Assembly (NCBI RefSeq): GCF_000716875.1
Contig: NZ_JNWQ01000012.1
Coordinates: 42,613 to 106,612 of the forward strand
Reading direction: 5' to 3'
Source: Streptomyces novaecaesareae
Lineage (GTDB): Bacteria; Actinomycetota; Actinomycetes; Streptomycetales; Streptomycetaceae
DNA length: 64,000 nt
In this document: one piece after another, positions 33,411 through 42,422 of the stretch
How the letters are laid out: each line of letters opens with the position of its first letter
Numbering within the stretch: position 1 is the first letter of the stretch
Notes under the pieces: model-generated
Seen by the model: the letters and a program-made list of their open reading frames with translations, nothing else
What the model was told of the DNA's origin: nothing
Database searches by the model: none
Position numbers and translations under genes: made by a program

Positions 33411-35177
33411 TTACAGGTACTGCCCCGTGTTGGCGACGGTGTCGATCGAGCGGCCGGACTCGGCGCCCTGCTTGCCGGTGACCAGCGTGCGGATGAAGAC
33501 GATCCGCTCGCCCTTCTTGCCGGAGATGCGGGCCCAGTCGTCCGGGTTGGTGGTGTTCGGGAGGTCCTCGTTCTCCTTGAACTCGTCCACGCAGGCGGCG
33601 AGCAGGTGGGAGACGCGCAGACCGCGCTGACCGTGGTCGAGGAAGTCCTTGATGGCCATCTTCTTCGCGCGGTCGACGATGTTCTGGATCATCGCGCCGG
33701 AGTTGAAGTCCTTGAAGTACAGGACCTCCTTGTCACCGTTGGCGTAGGTGACCTCCAGGAAGCGGTTCTCCTCGGTCTCGGAGTACATCCGCTCCACGAC
33801 CGACTGGATCATCGCGGCCACGGTGGCCTCGACGGAGCTGTCGTGCTCCTTGAGGTCGTCCGGGTGGAAGGGCAGCGACTCCTTGAGGTACTTGGAGAAG
33901 ATGTCCTTCGCGGCCTCGGCGTCCGGGCGCTCGATCTTGATCTTGACGTCCAGGCGGCCGGGCCGCAGGATCGCCGGGTCGATCATGTCCTCGCGGTTCG
34001 AGGCGCCGATGACGATGACGTTCTCCAGGCCCTCCACGCCGTCGATCTCGGCGAGCAGCTGGGGGACGATGGTGTTCTCCACGTCCGAGCTGACGCCGGA
34101 ACCGCGGGTGCGGAACAGCGACTCCATCTCGTCGAAGAAGACGATGACGGGCGTGCCCTCGCCCGCCTTCTCCCGGGCCCGCTGGAAGACCAGGCGGATC
34201 TGCCGCTCGGTCTCGCCGACGTACTTGTTGAGCAGCTCGGGGCCCTTGATGTTGAGGAAGTAGCTCTTCCCCTGGGGGCGGCCGGTGACCTCGGCGACCT
34301 TCTTGGCCAGCGAGTTGGCCACCGCCTTGGCGATCAGCGTCTTCCCGCAGCCGGGCGGGCCGTAGAGCAGGACGCCCTTGGGCGGGCGCAGCTCGTACTC
34401 CTTGAAGAGGTCGGCGTGCAGGTACGGCAGCTCGACCGCGTCGCGGATCTGCTCAATCTGGTTGCTCAGGCCGCCGATCTGGCGGTAGTCGATGTCCGGG
34501 ACCTCTTCGAGGACCAGCTCCTCGACCTCGGCCTTCGGCACGACCTCGTACACGTAGCCGGAGCGGGGCTCCAGCAGCAGGGCGTCCCCCGCCCGGATGG
34601 TGAGCTCGCGCAGCGGTTCGGCGAGGCGCACCACCCGCTCCTCGTCGGTGTGGCCGAGAACCAGGGCGCGCTCGCCGTCCTCCAGGACTTCCTTGAGGGT
34701 GACGATCTCGCCGATGCGCTCGAAGGCCATCGCGTCCACGATGTTGAGGGCCTCGTTGAGCATCACTTCCTGGCCGCGCCGCAGTTCGTCGAGGGCGACG
34801 TTGGGGCTGACGTTCACGCGGAGCTTGCGCCCCCCGGTGAAGATGTCCGCGGTACCGTCCTCGTTCGCTTCGAGGAAGGTGCCGAAGCCGGCCGGGGGCT
34901 GTGCCAGCCGGTCCACTTCCTCCTTGAGGGCCACGATCTGGTCGCGGGCCTCGCGCAGGGTGGAGGCGAGCCGTTCGTTCTGGGCGGTCACGCCCGCCAG
35001 GTTGGTCTGGAGCTCGACGATCCGCTCTTCGAGGATCCTCGAATTGCGCGGCGAGTCGGCGAGCTTGCGGCGCAACACGGCGATTTCCTGCTCAAGGTAC
35101 GAGACCTGAGCGGCCTCGTCGGAACCACGAGCGGGCCTGCCGGTGCTGCGGTTGTAGTCGTCATCGTGGGCTGCCAC
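33411..35177 (-). CDS. arc: Proteasomal AAA+ ATPase ring subunit Arc/Mpa
   Basis: Hexameric unfoldase that captures pupylated proteins by coiled-coil contact with Pup and feeds them to the 20S core. The 588 residues have an N-terminal coiled coil (about 25-95: [19 protein letters not shown]), two OB-like domains (about 95-240) and an AAA+ module with Walker A GPPGCGKT, Walker [11 protein letters not shown] and the second-region [10 protein letters not shown]. The C-terminus ends GQYL, the HbYX-like gate-opening motif. GTG 35177 has GGAGGTGAGG upstream. First gene of the proteasome row; a dyad lies in its leader. Confidence 0.96.
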   Translation of the reverse strand: MAAHDDDYNRSTGRPARGSDEAAQVSYLEQEIAVLRRKLADSPRNSRILEERIVELQTNLAGVTAQNERLASTLREARDQIVALKEEVDRLAQPPAGFGTFLEANEDGTADIFTGGRKLRVNVSPNVALDELRRGQEVMLNEALNIVDAMAFERIGEIVTLKEVLEDGERALVLGHTDEERVVRLAEPLRELTIRAGDALLLEPRSGYVYEVVPKAEVEELVLEEVPDIDYRQIGGLSNQIEQIRDAVELPYLHADLFKEYELRPPKGVLLYGPPGCGKTLIAKAVANSLAKKVAEVTGRPQGKSYFLNIKGPELLNKYVGETERQIRLVFQRAREKAGEGTPVIVFFDEMESLFRTRGSGVSSDVENTIVPQLLAEIDGVEGLENVIVIGASNREDMIDPAILRPGRLDVKIKIERPDAEAAKDIFSKYLKESLPFHPDDLKEHDSSVEATVAAMIQSVVERMYSETEENRFLEVTYANGDKEVLYFKDFNSGAMIQNIVDRAKKMAIKDFLDHGQRGLRVSHLLAACVDEFKENEDLPNTTNPDDWARISGKKGERIVFIRTLVTGKQGAESGRSIDTVANTGQYL

Positions 35178-35228
35178 GGTCCTCACCTCCTCCGGGGAGC
35201 TGGACGCTTCCAGACCCTACCTGGGACC

Positions 35229-35246
35229 AGGGGTCCGTAAACCCCT
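35229..35246. promoter_or_regulatory. Dyad in the arc leader region
   Basis: AGGGGT (35229-35234) and ACCCCT (35241-35246) are separated by CCGTAA, about 50-70 bp upstream of the arc start. It could be an operator or a small leader hairpin. The remainder of 35178-35461 (284 bp, shared with the divergent ferredoxin gene) shows no other strong element. Confidence 0.35.
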
Positions 35247-35461
35247 AGATCAAGAAAGATGGAACGGGCGTGTCCGATCTTCGCCCCAGCGTGCTTCCCC
35301 TCTGCATAGGAGATACCCAGCGCGCACCACCCAAAGCGGACCAGATGTATCGTCGAGCGAAGTGATATCCGATCGCGACCACCACTTCAGGTCCGATCGT
35401 TGTACGAATGGCGGGATTGCTCCAGGAATAGGGCGACCCGGGACAGAAACGGCAGGGGACC

Positions 35462-35767
35462 ATGTCGGTGACCGAGCAGACGGCTGCGGCGACCGAGGCG
35501 CTGGAGGTGTGGATCGACCAGGATCTGTGCACCGGCGACGGAATCTGCGTCCAGTACGCACCGGAGGTCTTCGAGCTGGACATCGACGGCCTCGCCTACG
35601 TGAAGGGGCCGGACGACGAGCTGCGCCAGCAGCCCGGGGAGAGCGCCCCGGTGCCGCTGACGCTCCTTCAGGACGTGGTGGACTCGGCGAAGGACTGCCC
35701 CGGCGACTGCATCCACGTGCGCCGGGCGTCCGACCGGGTCGAGGTGTACGGGCCGGACGCCGAGTAG
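35462..35767 (+). CDS. Small ferredoxin (3Fe-4S/4Fe-4S type)
   Basis: A 101-residue electron-transfer protein. The cluster motif reads DLCTGDGICVQYAPEVFEL and, 50 residues later, KDCPGDCIHV; the spacing CxxxxxC...CxxxC matches actinobacterial ferredoxins that serve P450s, most with [3Fe-4S] clusters. GGGGACC precedes the ATG. Divergent from arc and tail to tail (3 bp) with a membrane-protein gene. No P450 is adjacent, so the partner is unknown. Confidence 0.88.
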   Translation: MSVTEQTAAATEALEVWIDQDLCTGDGICVQYAPEVFELDIDGLAYVKGPDDELRQQPGESAPVPLTLLQDVVDSAKDCPGDCIHVRRASDRVEVYGPDAE

Positions 35768-35770
35768 CCG

Positions 35771-36382
35771 TCAGGTCCGGCTGACCGGGGCGGCGGTCTG
35801 GGAGCGTTCCCAGCCGCCGCCCCTGTGCGTCCAGGTGAGGTCGAGTGAGATGTCGGGCTGGAAGCGCGGCACGTCCTCGCTCGAATACCCCTGCGCGTGG
35901 CCGGTGATGGCGCCGTCGGAGCGCACCGCGAGCCGGTTCACGGTGAGGTTCTCGCGCTCGGTGAGCAGGGTGGCCACCACCGCCGGGCGGCCGTCGGGGC
36001 CGAAGCCGAGCAGGAGGACGGCGTCCGGCGGGGTGCCGGTCTCGGCGCCGCAGTGTGCGGCGACCACCGTGCCGGGGCGGCCGTCGCCGAGCTCGGCGGG
36101 CACGCTGAGCACCGTCTTCACCGGGAACGGGCCGCAGTCCAGCGGTAGTTGGACCTTGGCCGGGTCGGGGGCGGCGCTCGCGGCGAGGGCCTTGGGGGTG
36201 CCGCGGGCGGGCACCGGGGTGCCGGTCGCCGGAGATGCGGCGAGGGCGACGGCCACCACCGCGCCGCAGCCGGCCAGGCCGAGGGCCCAGTGCCAGGGCG
36301 CGGTGCGCGCGTGCCCGGGCCGGGTGCGGCCCTGCGGTGTCTGCTGTCCAGCCGTCACTGTCGTCCCGACCGCGGTCTCCAC
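35771..36382 (-). CDS. Membrane-anchored hypothetical protein
   Basis: A 203-residue protein with a short cytosolic tail, one membrane segment (about 38-58, ALGLAGCGAVVAVALAAS) and an extracytoplasmic domain of about 130 residues containing two cysteines (LDCGPFPV, AAHCGAETG) that could form a disulphide. GTG 36382 is preferred since GGAGGGG lies 7 nt upstream; the frame stays open for 29 more codons. I recognise no family. It is followed by the convergent ferredoxin gene. Confidence 0.72.
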   Translation of the reverse strand: METAVGTTVTAGQQTPQGRTRPGHARTAPWHWALGLAGCGAVVAVALAASPATGTPVPARGTPKALAASAAPDPAKVQLPLDCGPFPVKTVLSVPAELGDGRPGTVVAAHCGAETGTPPDAVLLLGFGPDGRPAVVATLLTERENLTVNRLAVRSDGAITGHAQGYSSEDVPRFQPDISLDLTWTHRGGGWERSQTAAPVSRT

Positions 36383-36505
36383 CAGGCGTCCCCTCCAGAG
36401 CTCCAGGAGCTGTCCGTGTGAGCGAGCATCGTCCCACACCCGGTCGACGGAAATGCCAAGGGGTGGCACGAGCTTGCTCGTGCCACCCCCGTGTGGTGTG
36501 CGGAC

Positions 36506-37465
36506 TCAGCCCAGGTCGGGCTGGTCGGTCTCGCCGGTGCGGGCGGCCTTGCGGGCCGCGGCGCGCTCCTGCAGGGACGGCTCGGGCGCCCCGCTGTCGT
36601 AGTCCTCGCCGTACGCGCCCTTGGCCGGGCGGCGGCGGCGCAGCGGCGGCTCGACGCCGTCCGCCAGGCGGCGGGCGGTGAGCAGGAAGCCGGTGTGGCC
36701 GATCATCCGGTGGTCGGGGCGGACGGCCAGACCCTCCAGGTGCCAGGTGCGGACCATGGTCTCCCAGGCCTGCGGCTCGGTGAAGGTGCCGTGGTCGCGC
36801 AGCGCCTCGACGGTCTTGGACATCTGCGTGGTGGTGGCCACGTAGCAGCAGATGAGGCCGCCGGGGACGAGCGCCTTGGAGGCGACGTCCAGGCACTCCC
36901 AGGGGGCCAGCATGTCCAGGATGACGCGGTCGACGTCGGACTCGACCAGGTTGTCCTGGAGGTCGCCGACGGTGAGCTTCCACGCCGGGTGCGGCCCGCC
37001 GAAGTAGCGCTCGACGTTGCTCTGGGCGATGTCGGCGAAGTCCTGCCGGCGCTCGTAGGAGGCCAGCATGCCGTGCTCGCCGACGGCGCGCAGCAGGTAC
37101 GTGCTGAGCGCGCCCGAGCCGACTCCGGCCTCGACCACGCGGGCGCCGGCGAAGATGTCGGCCATGGCCAGGATCTGCCCCGCGTCCTTGGGGTAGATCA
37201 CGGCGGCGCCGCGAGGCATGGACAGGACGTAGTCGGGGAGCAGGGGGCGCAGCGCGAGGTACGGGACGTTCCCCGTGGTGCGCACGACCGTGCCTTCGGG
37301 GGCGCCGATCAGCTCGTCGTGCGGGAACGCACCCTTGTGGGTGTGGAACTGGTTCCCGGCCTGGAGCGTGAACGTGTAGTGGCGACCCTTGGGGTCGGTC
37401 AGCTGGACCTGGTCCCCGACCTGGAAGGGCCCGCGTCGGCGGGCGGCACCGGTCGGTTCGGACAT
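36506..37465 (-). CDS. trmI: tRNA (adenine-58-N1)-methyltransferase TrmI
   Basis: SAM-dependent enzyme that makes m1A58 in the T-loop of tRNAs. The 319 residues have an N-terminal beta domain (about 1-75), the Rossmann SAM loop VVEAGVGSGALSTYLLRAV (about 108-126), the acidic motif SYERRQDF and the NPPW-like catalytic region LDMLAPWECLDVA. The actinobacterial C-terminal tail is basic. In actinobacteria this gene typically lies upstream of arc, as here. Followed by its neighbour the site-2 protease gene, which is 59 bp further upstream in the same direction. Confidence 0.94.
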   Translation of the reverse strand: MSEPTGAARRRGPFQVGDQVQLTDPKGRHYTFTLQAGNQFHTHKGAFPHDELIGAPEGTVVRTTGNVPYLALRPLLPDYVLSMPRGAAVIYPKDAGQILAMADIFAGARVVEAGVGSGALSTYLLRAVGEHGMLASYERRQDFADIAQSNVERYFGGPHPAWKLTVGDLQDNLVESDVDRVILDMLAPWECLDVASKALVPGGLICCYVATTTQMSKTVEALRDHGTFTEPQAWETMVRTWHLEGLAVRPDHRMIGHTGFLLTARRLADGVEPPLRRRRPAKGAYGEDYDSGAPEPSLQERAAARKAARTGETDQPDLG

Positions 37466-37524
37466 GCGGCCAATCCTAAGGGAAGCGTGCGCTCCGGCCG
37501 ACCACGGTGATCACCGCCCGGCGC

Positions 37525-38736
37525 TCACCGCCCGGCGACGGCGGCGGTCAGGCGCTGCTCGATGTCGGTGAGCGCGGCGACGCCGTACACCCGGCCGTCC
37601 GCCTCGACCACCAGGTACTCGCCCGCGGGGGTGGCCTGGACGGCCCGCAGCAGGTCCTCGCCGCGCAGGTCGGCGTCCAGCCTCAGCCCGGGTTCGAGGT
37701 CGCGGGCGAGCGGGCCGACGGCCACCCAGGGGCGGCGGTGCTCCGGTACGGCCCGGACCGCGGACTCGCGGACGATGGCGATCGGCTCGCCCCGGCCGTC
37801 CACCACGACCACCGCGCCGGCCTCGGCCTCGCGGGCGCGGCGCATCGCCTCGCCGAGCGGGGTGTCGGCGGTGACCTCGACGGCCCGGCGGGCGAGGTCG
37901 CGCAGCCGCAGGCCGGGCAGCGCCTCCTTGAGCCGGGCGTTGCGCACGCTGCCGGTGGCGCCGTTCCAGATGATCGCGGCGAGCACGGCGGCCAGCACCG
38001 CGTCCACCAGGGTGTCGGTGGTGGTGCGCTCCGTCCCGCGGGCGGCGCTGACCAGGGGCAGGCCGAACAGCACGGCGACCGCGAGCGCCCGGCCGACCCA
38101 GGCGGCGACGACCGTGCCGGTCATCGGCCTGCCGGTGACCGCCCAGACGACGGCGCGCAGCATCCGCCCGCCGTCCAGCGGCAGGCCGGGCAGCAGGTTG
38201 AAGGCGGCGACCACCACGTTGGAGACCATCAGGCCGGTCAGCAGCACCCCGGGCACGGTGGAGAGTTCCACGGCCCGCACGGCGAGGTAGAACAGACCGC
38301 CGAGCACCAGCGACAGCAGTGGGCCGACGAAGGCCAGCCAGAACTCGCGCCAGGGGGTGGTGGCCTCGTTCTCGATCTCGGAGACGCCGCCGAAGAACTG
38401 CAGCTGGATCCGCCGCACCCCGAGCTTGTAACGCAGCGCGACCAGGGTGTGGGCGAGCTCGTGCACCAGGACGGAGGCGTAGAAGGCGACCGCGAAGGAG
38501 AACGCGACCAGGTAGCGGGCGGCGCCGAGGTCGGGCAGCACGTCGCCCAGCTGCCCGCCGAACACCCAGGTGATCAGCGCGGCGATGACGAACCAGGACG
38601 GGGTCACGTAGACGGGCACGCCGAAGGGCCGGCCCATCAGGAGGCCACCGCCGCGCTCCGGCGGCTTCCCGCCCGGGCGGCCGCCGTCGTCCTGCGGTGG
38701 CTGGTCGAAGGACTGCTGCCCCCTGCTGTCGCTCAC
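37525..38736 (-). CDS. Site-2 protease family (M50) membrane metalloprotease with CBS domains
   Basis: An intramembrane zinc protease (403 aa), probable role in regulated intramembrane proteolysis. The zinc site is HELAH (H92, E93, H96), with the third ligand in NLLPGLPLDGGRM. Four to six membrane segments span about 40-260; the C-terminal part (about 290-400) holds a pair of CBS-like repeats (AEAGAVVVVDGRGEPIAIV, AGEYLVVEADGRVYGVAAL) that bind adenosyl ligands in other families. Upstream and divergent is the RecB-like gene. Substrates are unknown. Confidence 0.9.
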   Translation of the reverse strand: MSDSRGQQSFDQPPQDDGGRPGGKPPERGGGLLMGRPFGVPVYVTPSWFVIAALITWVFGGQLGDVLPDLGAARYLVAFSFAVAFYASVLVHELAHTLVALRYKLGVRRIQLQFFGGVSEIENEATTPWREFWLAFVGPLLSLVLGGLFYLAVRAVELSTVPGVLLTGLMVSNVVVAAFNLLPGLPLDGGRMLRAVVWAVTGRPMTGTVVAAWVGRALAVAVLFGLPLVSAARGTERTTTDTLVDAVLAAVLAAIIWNGATGSVRNARLKEALPGLRLRDLARRAVEVTADTPLGEAMRRAREAEAGAVVVVDGRGEPIAIVRESAVRAVPEHRRPWVAVGPLARDLEPGLRLDADLRGEDLLRAVQATPAGEYLVVEADGRVYGVAALTDIEQRLTAAVAGR

Positions 38737-38891
38737 CGTGATCCCTTCGGTCGTCTCCCCCGTCGTACCCCGGTGCGCCCACGCTACGTGATCACGGCAC
38801 TCCGGCGCCGCGCGCCCCTCTTTCTGCCTTCATACCCATTGCGCGGGCCGCGGTGGCAGCCCGGTGGCAGTCAGATGACAGCGAAGGGCAA

Positions 38892-38897
38892 TAGGGT
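38892..38897 (+). promoter_or_regulatory. Candidate -10 box of the RecB-like/response-regulator operon (leaderless)
   Basis: TAGGGT is followed after 7 bp by the ATG at 38905 and there is no Shine-Dalgarno sequence, so translation probably starts on a leaderless message. Between 38737 and 38891 a GGTGGCAG direct repeat is the only other feature noted. Confidence 0.4.
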
Positions 38898-38904
38898 CGT
38901 AGCC

Positions 38905-39816
38905 ATGCAGCAGACCGACACCACCAGTGCCGCCGGGGCCCCGGTGCGCCCGGCGGCGCCTCCGACCGGCCTGTCCCCGTCCCGGGCGGGGGACTTCCTC
39001 ACCTGTCCCCTGCTGTACCGGCTGCGGGTGATCGACCGGCTGCCCGAGCCGCCGAGCGCGGCGGCGACCAGGGGCACGCTGGTGCACGCGGTGCTGGAGC
39101 GGCTGTTCGACAGCCCGGCGGCCGAGCGGACGCCGGAGCAGGCGCTGGGCCTGCTGCGCCCCCAGTGGGAGCGGCTGCTGGGGGAACGGCCGGAGCTGGG
39201 GTCGTTGTTCCCGGACGACCCGGACGGCGCGGCGCTCACCCGCTGGCTGTCGGACGCCGAGAAGCTGGTCGGCCAGTGGTTCCGGCTGGAGGACCCGACC
39301 CGGCTGCACCCGGTGGAGCGGGAGCTGTACGTGGAGACGGCCCTGGACTCGGGGCTGCTGCTGCGCGGCTACATCGACCGGGTGGACGTCGCCCCGACCG
39401 GCGAGGTCCGGCTGGTGGACTACAAGACCGGCCGGGCGCCCTCGCGGGACTTCGAGGGCAAGGCGATGTTCCAGATGAAGTTCTACGCACTGGTGGTGTG
39501 GCGGTGGAAGGGCGTGATCCCCAAGCGCCTCCAGCTGGTCTACCTGGGCGGCGGCGGGGACGTGGTCAGCTACGACCCGGACGAGGCCGACCTGCTCGCG
39601 GTGGAGCGCAAGCTGAAGGCGCTGTGGGAGCGGATCGGCCACGCGGTGGCCACCGGGGACTTCCCGGCCACCCGCAACCGCCTCTGCGACTGGTGCGACC
39701 ACCGGGCCAGCTGCCCGGAGTTCGGCGGCACCCCGCCGCCGTATCCCCTTCCGCTGGCCCGTACGTCTGATGAAGACGATCCCAACGGGGGATCCAATGA
39801 TCAAGGAGTGTCCTAG
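38905..39816 (+). CDS. RecB-family PD-(D/E)XK nuclease with Fe-S-type cysteine cluster
   Basis: A 303-residue stand-alone exonuclease of the RecB/Cas4/AddB-like class. It shows the QxxxY-like start LSPSRAGDFLTCPLLYRLR with the first cysteine, GTLVHAVLERLFD (His), the catalytic VRLVDYKTG (Asp-Tyr-Lys-Thr-Gly) and a C-terminal cysteine set CDWCDHRASCPEF that would complete a [4Fe-4S] cluster. A 5'-3' or structure-specific activity on DNA ends is inferred. The stop TAG abuts the GTG of the next gene with no gap (TAG|GTG), so the response regulator is translated by reinitiation or coupling. Confidence 0.9.
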   Translation: MQQTDTTSAAGAPVRPAAPPTGLSPSRAGDFLTCPLLYRLRVIDRLPEPPSAAATRGTLVHAVLERLFDSPAAERTPEQALGLLRPQWERLLGERPELGSLFPDDPDGAALTRWLSDAEKLVGQWFRLEDPTRLHPVERELYVETALDSGLLLRGYIDRVDVAPTGEVRLVDYKTGRAPSRDFEGKAMFQMKFYALVVWRWKGVIPKRLQLVYLGGGGDVVSYDPDEADLLAVERKLKALWERIGHAVATGDFPATRNRLCDWCDHRASCPEFGGTPPPYPLPLARTSDEDDPNGGSNDQGVS

Positions 39817-40488
39817 GTGACGATCCGAGTGCTGCTGGTCGACGACCAGCCGCTGCTGCGCACCGGTTTCCGGATGATCCTGGAGGCCGAGTCCGACCTG
39901 GTGGTGGTCGGTGAGGCCGGCGACGGTCAGCAGGCGCTGGACCAGGTGCGGGCGCTGCAGCCCGACGTGGTGCTGATGGACATCCGGATGCCCAGGATGG
40001 ACGGCGTCGAGGCGACCCGCCGGATCGCCGGCCCGGGGCGGGACGGCCCGGCCAAGGTGCTGGTGCTGACCACCTTCGACCTGGACGAGTACGTGGTGGA
40101 GGCGCTGCGCGCGGGTGCCAGCGGCTTCCTGTTGAAGGACGTCCCGGCCGAGGAGCTGGTGCAGGCGATCCGGGTGGTCGCGGACGGCGCGGCGATGCTG
40201 GCGCCGAGCATCACCCGCCGACTGCTGGACATGTACGCCACCAAGCTGCCCTCGGGCGACGAGGCGCCGCCGCAGGCGCTGGGCGCGCTGACCGAGCGCG
40301 AGCTGGAGGTGCTGAAGCTGGTGGCGCGCGGGCTGTCGAACGCGGAGATCGCGGCCGAGCTGTTCGTCAGCGAGACCACGGTGAAGACCCACGTCGGCCA
40401 TGTGCTGACCAAGCTCCAGCTGCGTGACCGGGTGCAGGCGGCGGTGTACGCCTACGAGAGCGGGCTGGTGCGCCCGGGCACCCTGTAG
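39817..40488 (+). CDS. Orphan NarL/LuxR-family response regulator
   Basis: A 223-residue two-component output protein. The receiver domain has DD at 8-9, phosphoacceptor D55 (VVLMDIRMPRMDG) and the KD pair near 105; the LuxR helix-turn-helix is LTERELEVLKLVARGLSNAEI. No histidine kinase lies adjacent within the window, so its partner is encoded elsewhere. AAGGAG 8 nt upstream lies inside the last codons of the nuclease gene, giving translational coupling. This gene pair is in the conserved core between the proteasome and metH. Confidence 0.93.
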   Translation: MTIRVLLVDDQPLLRTGFRMILEAESDLVVVGEAGDGQQALDQVRALQPDVVLMDIRMPRMDGVEATRRIAGPGRDGPAKVLVLTTFDLDEYVVEALRAGASGFLLKDVPAEELVQAIRVVADGAAMLAPSITRRLLDMYATKLPSGDEAPPQALGALTERELEVLKLVARGLSNAEIAAELFVSETTVKTHVGHVLTKLQLRDRVQAAVYAYESGLVRPGTL

Positions 40489-40536
40489 CGGGCCCCTGCG
40501 GCCCCGTCTACGGCCCGCAGTGGCCCGCAGAAACGT

Positions 40537-40591
40537 GACGGCGGCCCGTCCGCTCCCCCGTGGCGACGAGGGGAGCGGACGGGCCGCCGTC
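40537..40591. terminator. Long bidirectional terminator between convergent genes
   Basis: A perfect 22-bp stem (40537-40558 with 40570-40591, left arm GACGGCGGCCCGTCCGCTCC..) and 11-nt loop, located between the response regulator and the binding-protein gene that run towards each other. Its symmetry suits both transcripts. Confidence 0.85.
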
Positions 40592-40600
40592 GTGGTGGCG

Positions 40601-42199
40601 CTACTTGTTGGTCCGGCTGATCTCCCAGAAGCGGAAGAAGCCGGTGGTGTCGACGGTGGTCTCGACGCCGGTGACGTACGAACGGGCCGCGTAGAAGGCC
40701 TTGTTCTGGTACAGCGGGATCAGCGGCGCGTTCTCGGCCTCGATCTGCTGGATCTGCGCGTAGCCGGCCGAGGCGGCGCTGCGGTCGGCCTGCTTGAGGC
40801 CGTCCGGCACGAGCTTCCCGCTGATCCGGGGGTCGTCCCAACCGTGGTGGTAGGCACCGCCGTTGACCAGCAGCGGGGCGATGTAGTTGTCCGGGTCCGG
40901 GTAGTCGGCGAACCAACCGATGACGTACGCCTGGTACTTGCCCTCGGCCCAGCCCTTCTTGAAGCCCTCCCAGTCCGGCTCCTGCTGGACGGTGACCTGG
41001 AAGAGGCCGCCGGCCTCCAGCTGCTTCTTCAGCGTGTCGGCCTCGTTGCTGCCGGCCCGCGAGCGGGACCACGTGAGGGTGAGCTTGACCGGGGTCTGGA
41101 CCTTGGCGTCGGTGAGGATCTTCTTGGCCTTGGCCGCGTCCTGGTCGCCGTAGCGGTCGAAGAACGGGGTGGTGTGGCCGGTGACGCCGGCCGGGACCAT
41201 CGCGTACAGCGGCTGGACGGTCCGGGCGAAGACGTCGCGGGCGAGCGCCTTGCGGTCCACCAGCTGCGCGGCGGCCTGGCGGACGGCGACGTTGCCGCCG
41301 ACCGCGTCCTTGGTGTTGAAGACCAGCGAGCGGGTGTCGTTGCTGTCGCCCTCGGTCACCTGCAGGTCGGTCTTGCCGCCCTGCTGGTCGGAGCGGATCT
41401 GGGCCGCGGTGTTCGGCTCCAGGCTGTTGTCGGTGAGGTCGACGTCGCCCTTGTCGAGCGCGGCCTTCAGGTCCTCGGCCTTGTCGAAGTACCGCACGGT
41501 GAACTTGGTGTTGCGCAGCTTGGCGTCGCCGCCGTACTTGTCGTTGGGCGACAGCGTGACCTTGCCCAGCTGCTTGCCCGCCATCTCGACCGAGTCGACG
41601 CGGTACGGGCCGGAGCCGACCTGCTTGTCGTTGGGCAGCGCCTTGTCGGCCGGGTAGACCTGGTGGTCCACGATGGCGCCGGCCGGGGTGGCCAGCTTGG
41701 CCGGCAGGGTGGCGTCGGGCGCGGTGAGGTGGAAGAGCACCTCGGTGTCGCCCTTGGCCTCGACGGACTTGATCGAGGAGAGCAGCGAGACCGGGCCGTT
41801 GTCGTCGTTGATCTTCCGGGTGCGCTCGATCGAGAAGACCACGTCCGCGGCGGTCAGCGGGTGGCCGTTCGAGAACTTCAGCCCGGGCCGCAGGGTGCAG
41901 TGGTACTCGGTGGCCTCACTGCTGGTGAACTCGCAGGACTGCGCGGCGTCCGGGCTGGGCGCGCTGGCGGCCGCCGGGAAGGTGAGCAGCGACTGGAAGG
42001 TGTTGCGGATGATCAGCCAGGAGCCGGAGTCGTAGGACATCGCCGGGTCCAGCGTGCCGCTCAGCTGGGCGGTGCCCATGGTGATCGACTTGCCGCTGTC
42101 CCCCTTGACGGCGTCGGTCACCGATCCGCAGCCGGCCACCGTCACGGCGACCAGACCGGCACAGCCGAGTACTGCGAGGCGTTCAGCTGAAGTCTTCAC
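40601..42199 (-). CDS. Peptide-type ABC transporter substrate-binding lipoprotein (SBP family 5)
   Basis: A 532-residue extracytoplasmic receptor. GTG 42199 (AGGA 8 nt upstream) opens the signal peptide KTSAERLAVLGCAGLVAVTV with lipobox VAGC. The SBP_bac_5 core includes FSNGHPLTAADVVFSIERTR and YQAYVIGWFADYPDPDNYIA. As an isolated gene without adjacent permease/ATPase, it may share a transporter encoded elsewhere or act as a sensor. Clearly distinct from the binding protein at the left edge. Expression control is unknown; 42200-42422 holds its promoter. Confidence 0.92.
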   Translation of the reverse strand: MKTSAERLAVLGCAGLVAVTVAGCGSVTDAVKGDSGKSITMGTAQLSGTLDPAMSYDSGSWLIIRNTFQSLLTFPAAASAPSPDAAQSCEFTSSEATEYHCTLRPGLKFSNGHPLTAADVVFSIERTRKINDDNGPVSLLSSIKSVEAKGDTEVLFHLTAPDATLPAKLATPAGAIVDHQVYPADKALPNDKQVGSGPYRVDSVEMAGKQLGKVTLSPNDKYGGDAKLRNTKFTVRYFDKAEDLKAALDKGDVDLTDNSLEPNTAAQIRSDQQGGKTDLQVTEGDSNDTRSLVFNTKDAVGGNVAVRQAAAQLVDRKALARDVFARTVQPLYAMVPAGVTGHTTPFFDRYGDQDAAKAKKILTDAKVQTPVKLTLTWSRSRAGSNEADTLKKQLEAGGLFQVTVQQEPDWEGFKKGWAEGKYQAYVIGWFADYPDPDNYIAPLLVNGGAYHHGWDDPRISGKLVPDGLKQADRSAASAGYAQIQQIEAENAPLIPLYQNKAFYAARSYVTGVETTVDTTGFFRFWEISRTNK

Positions 42200-42422
42200 G
42201 GGGCGCGTCCTTATCGGTGGCACGAAACCCGAGTAGCGTGCCATATCGAACACGCACGACCGATACCCCCGCAGATGACGTTTGGGACACGGTGGTTCGG
42301 GGCAGCGCGGCAGCGACCGACGAGATGTCAGCCAATGCCCTTTTTCTCCCCCGATCTCCCCTGATCGGAGCCCCTCGGCATCCCGTACCGGCCAGTAGGG
42401 CCGGGCCGCAATGAGAGGACAA

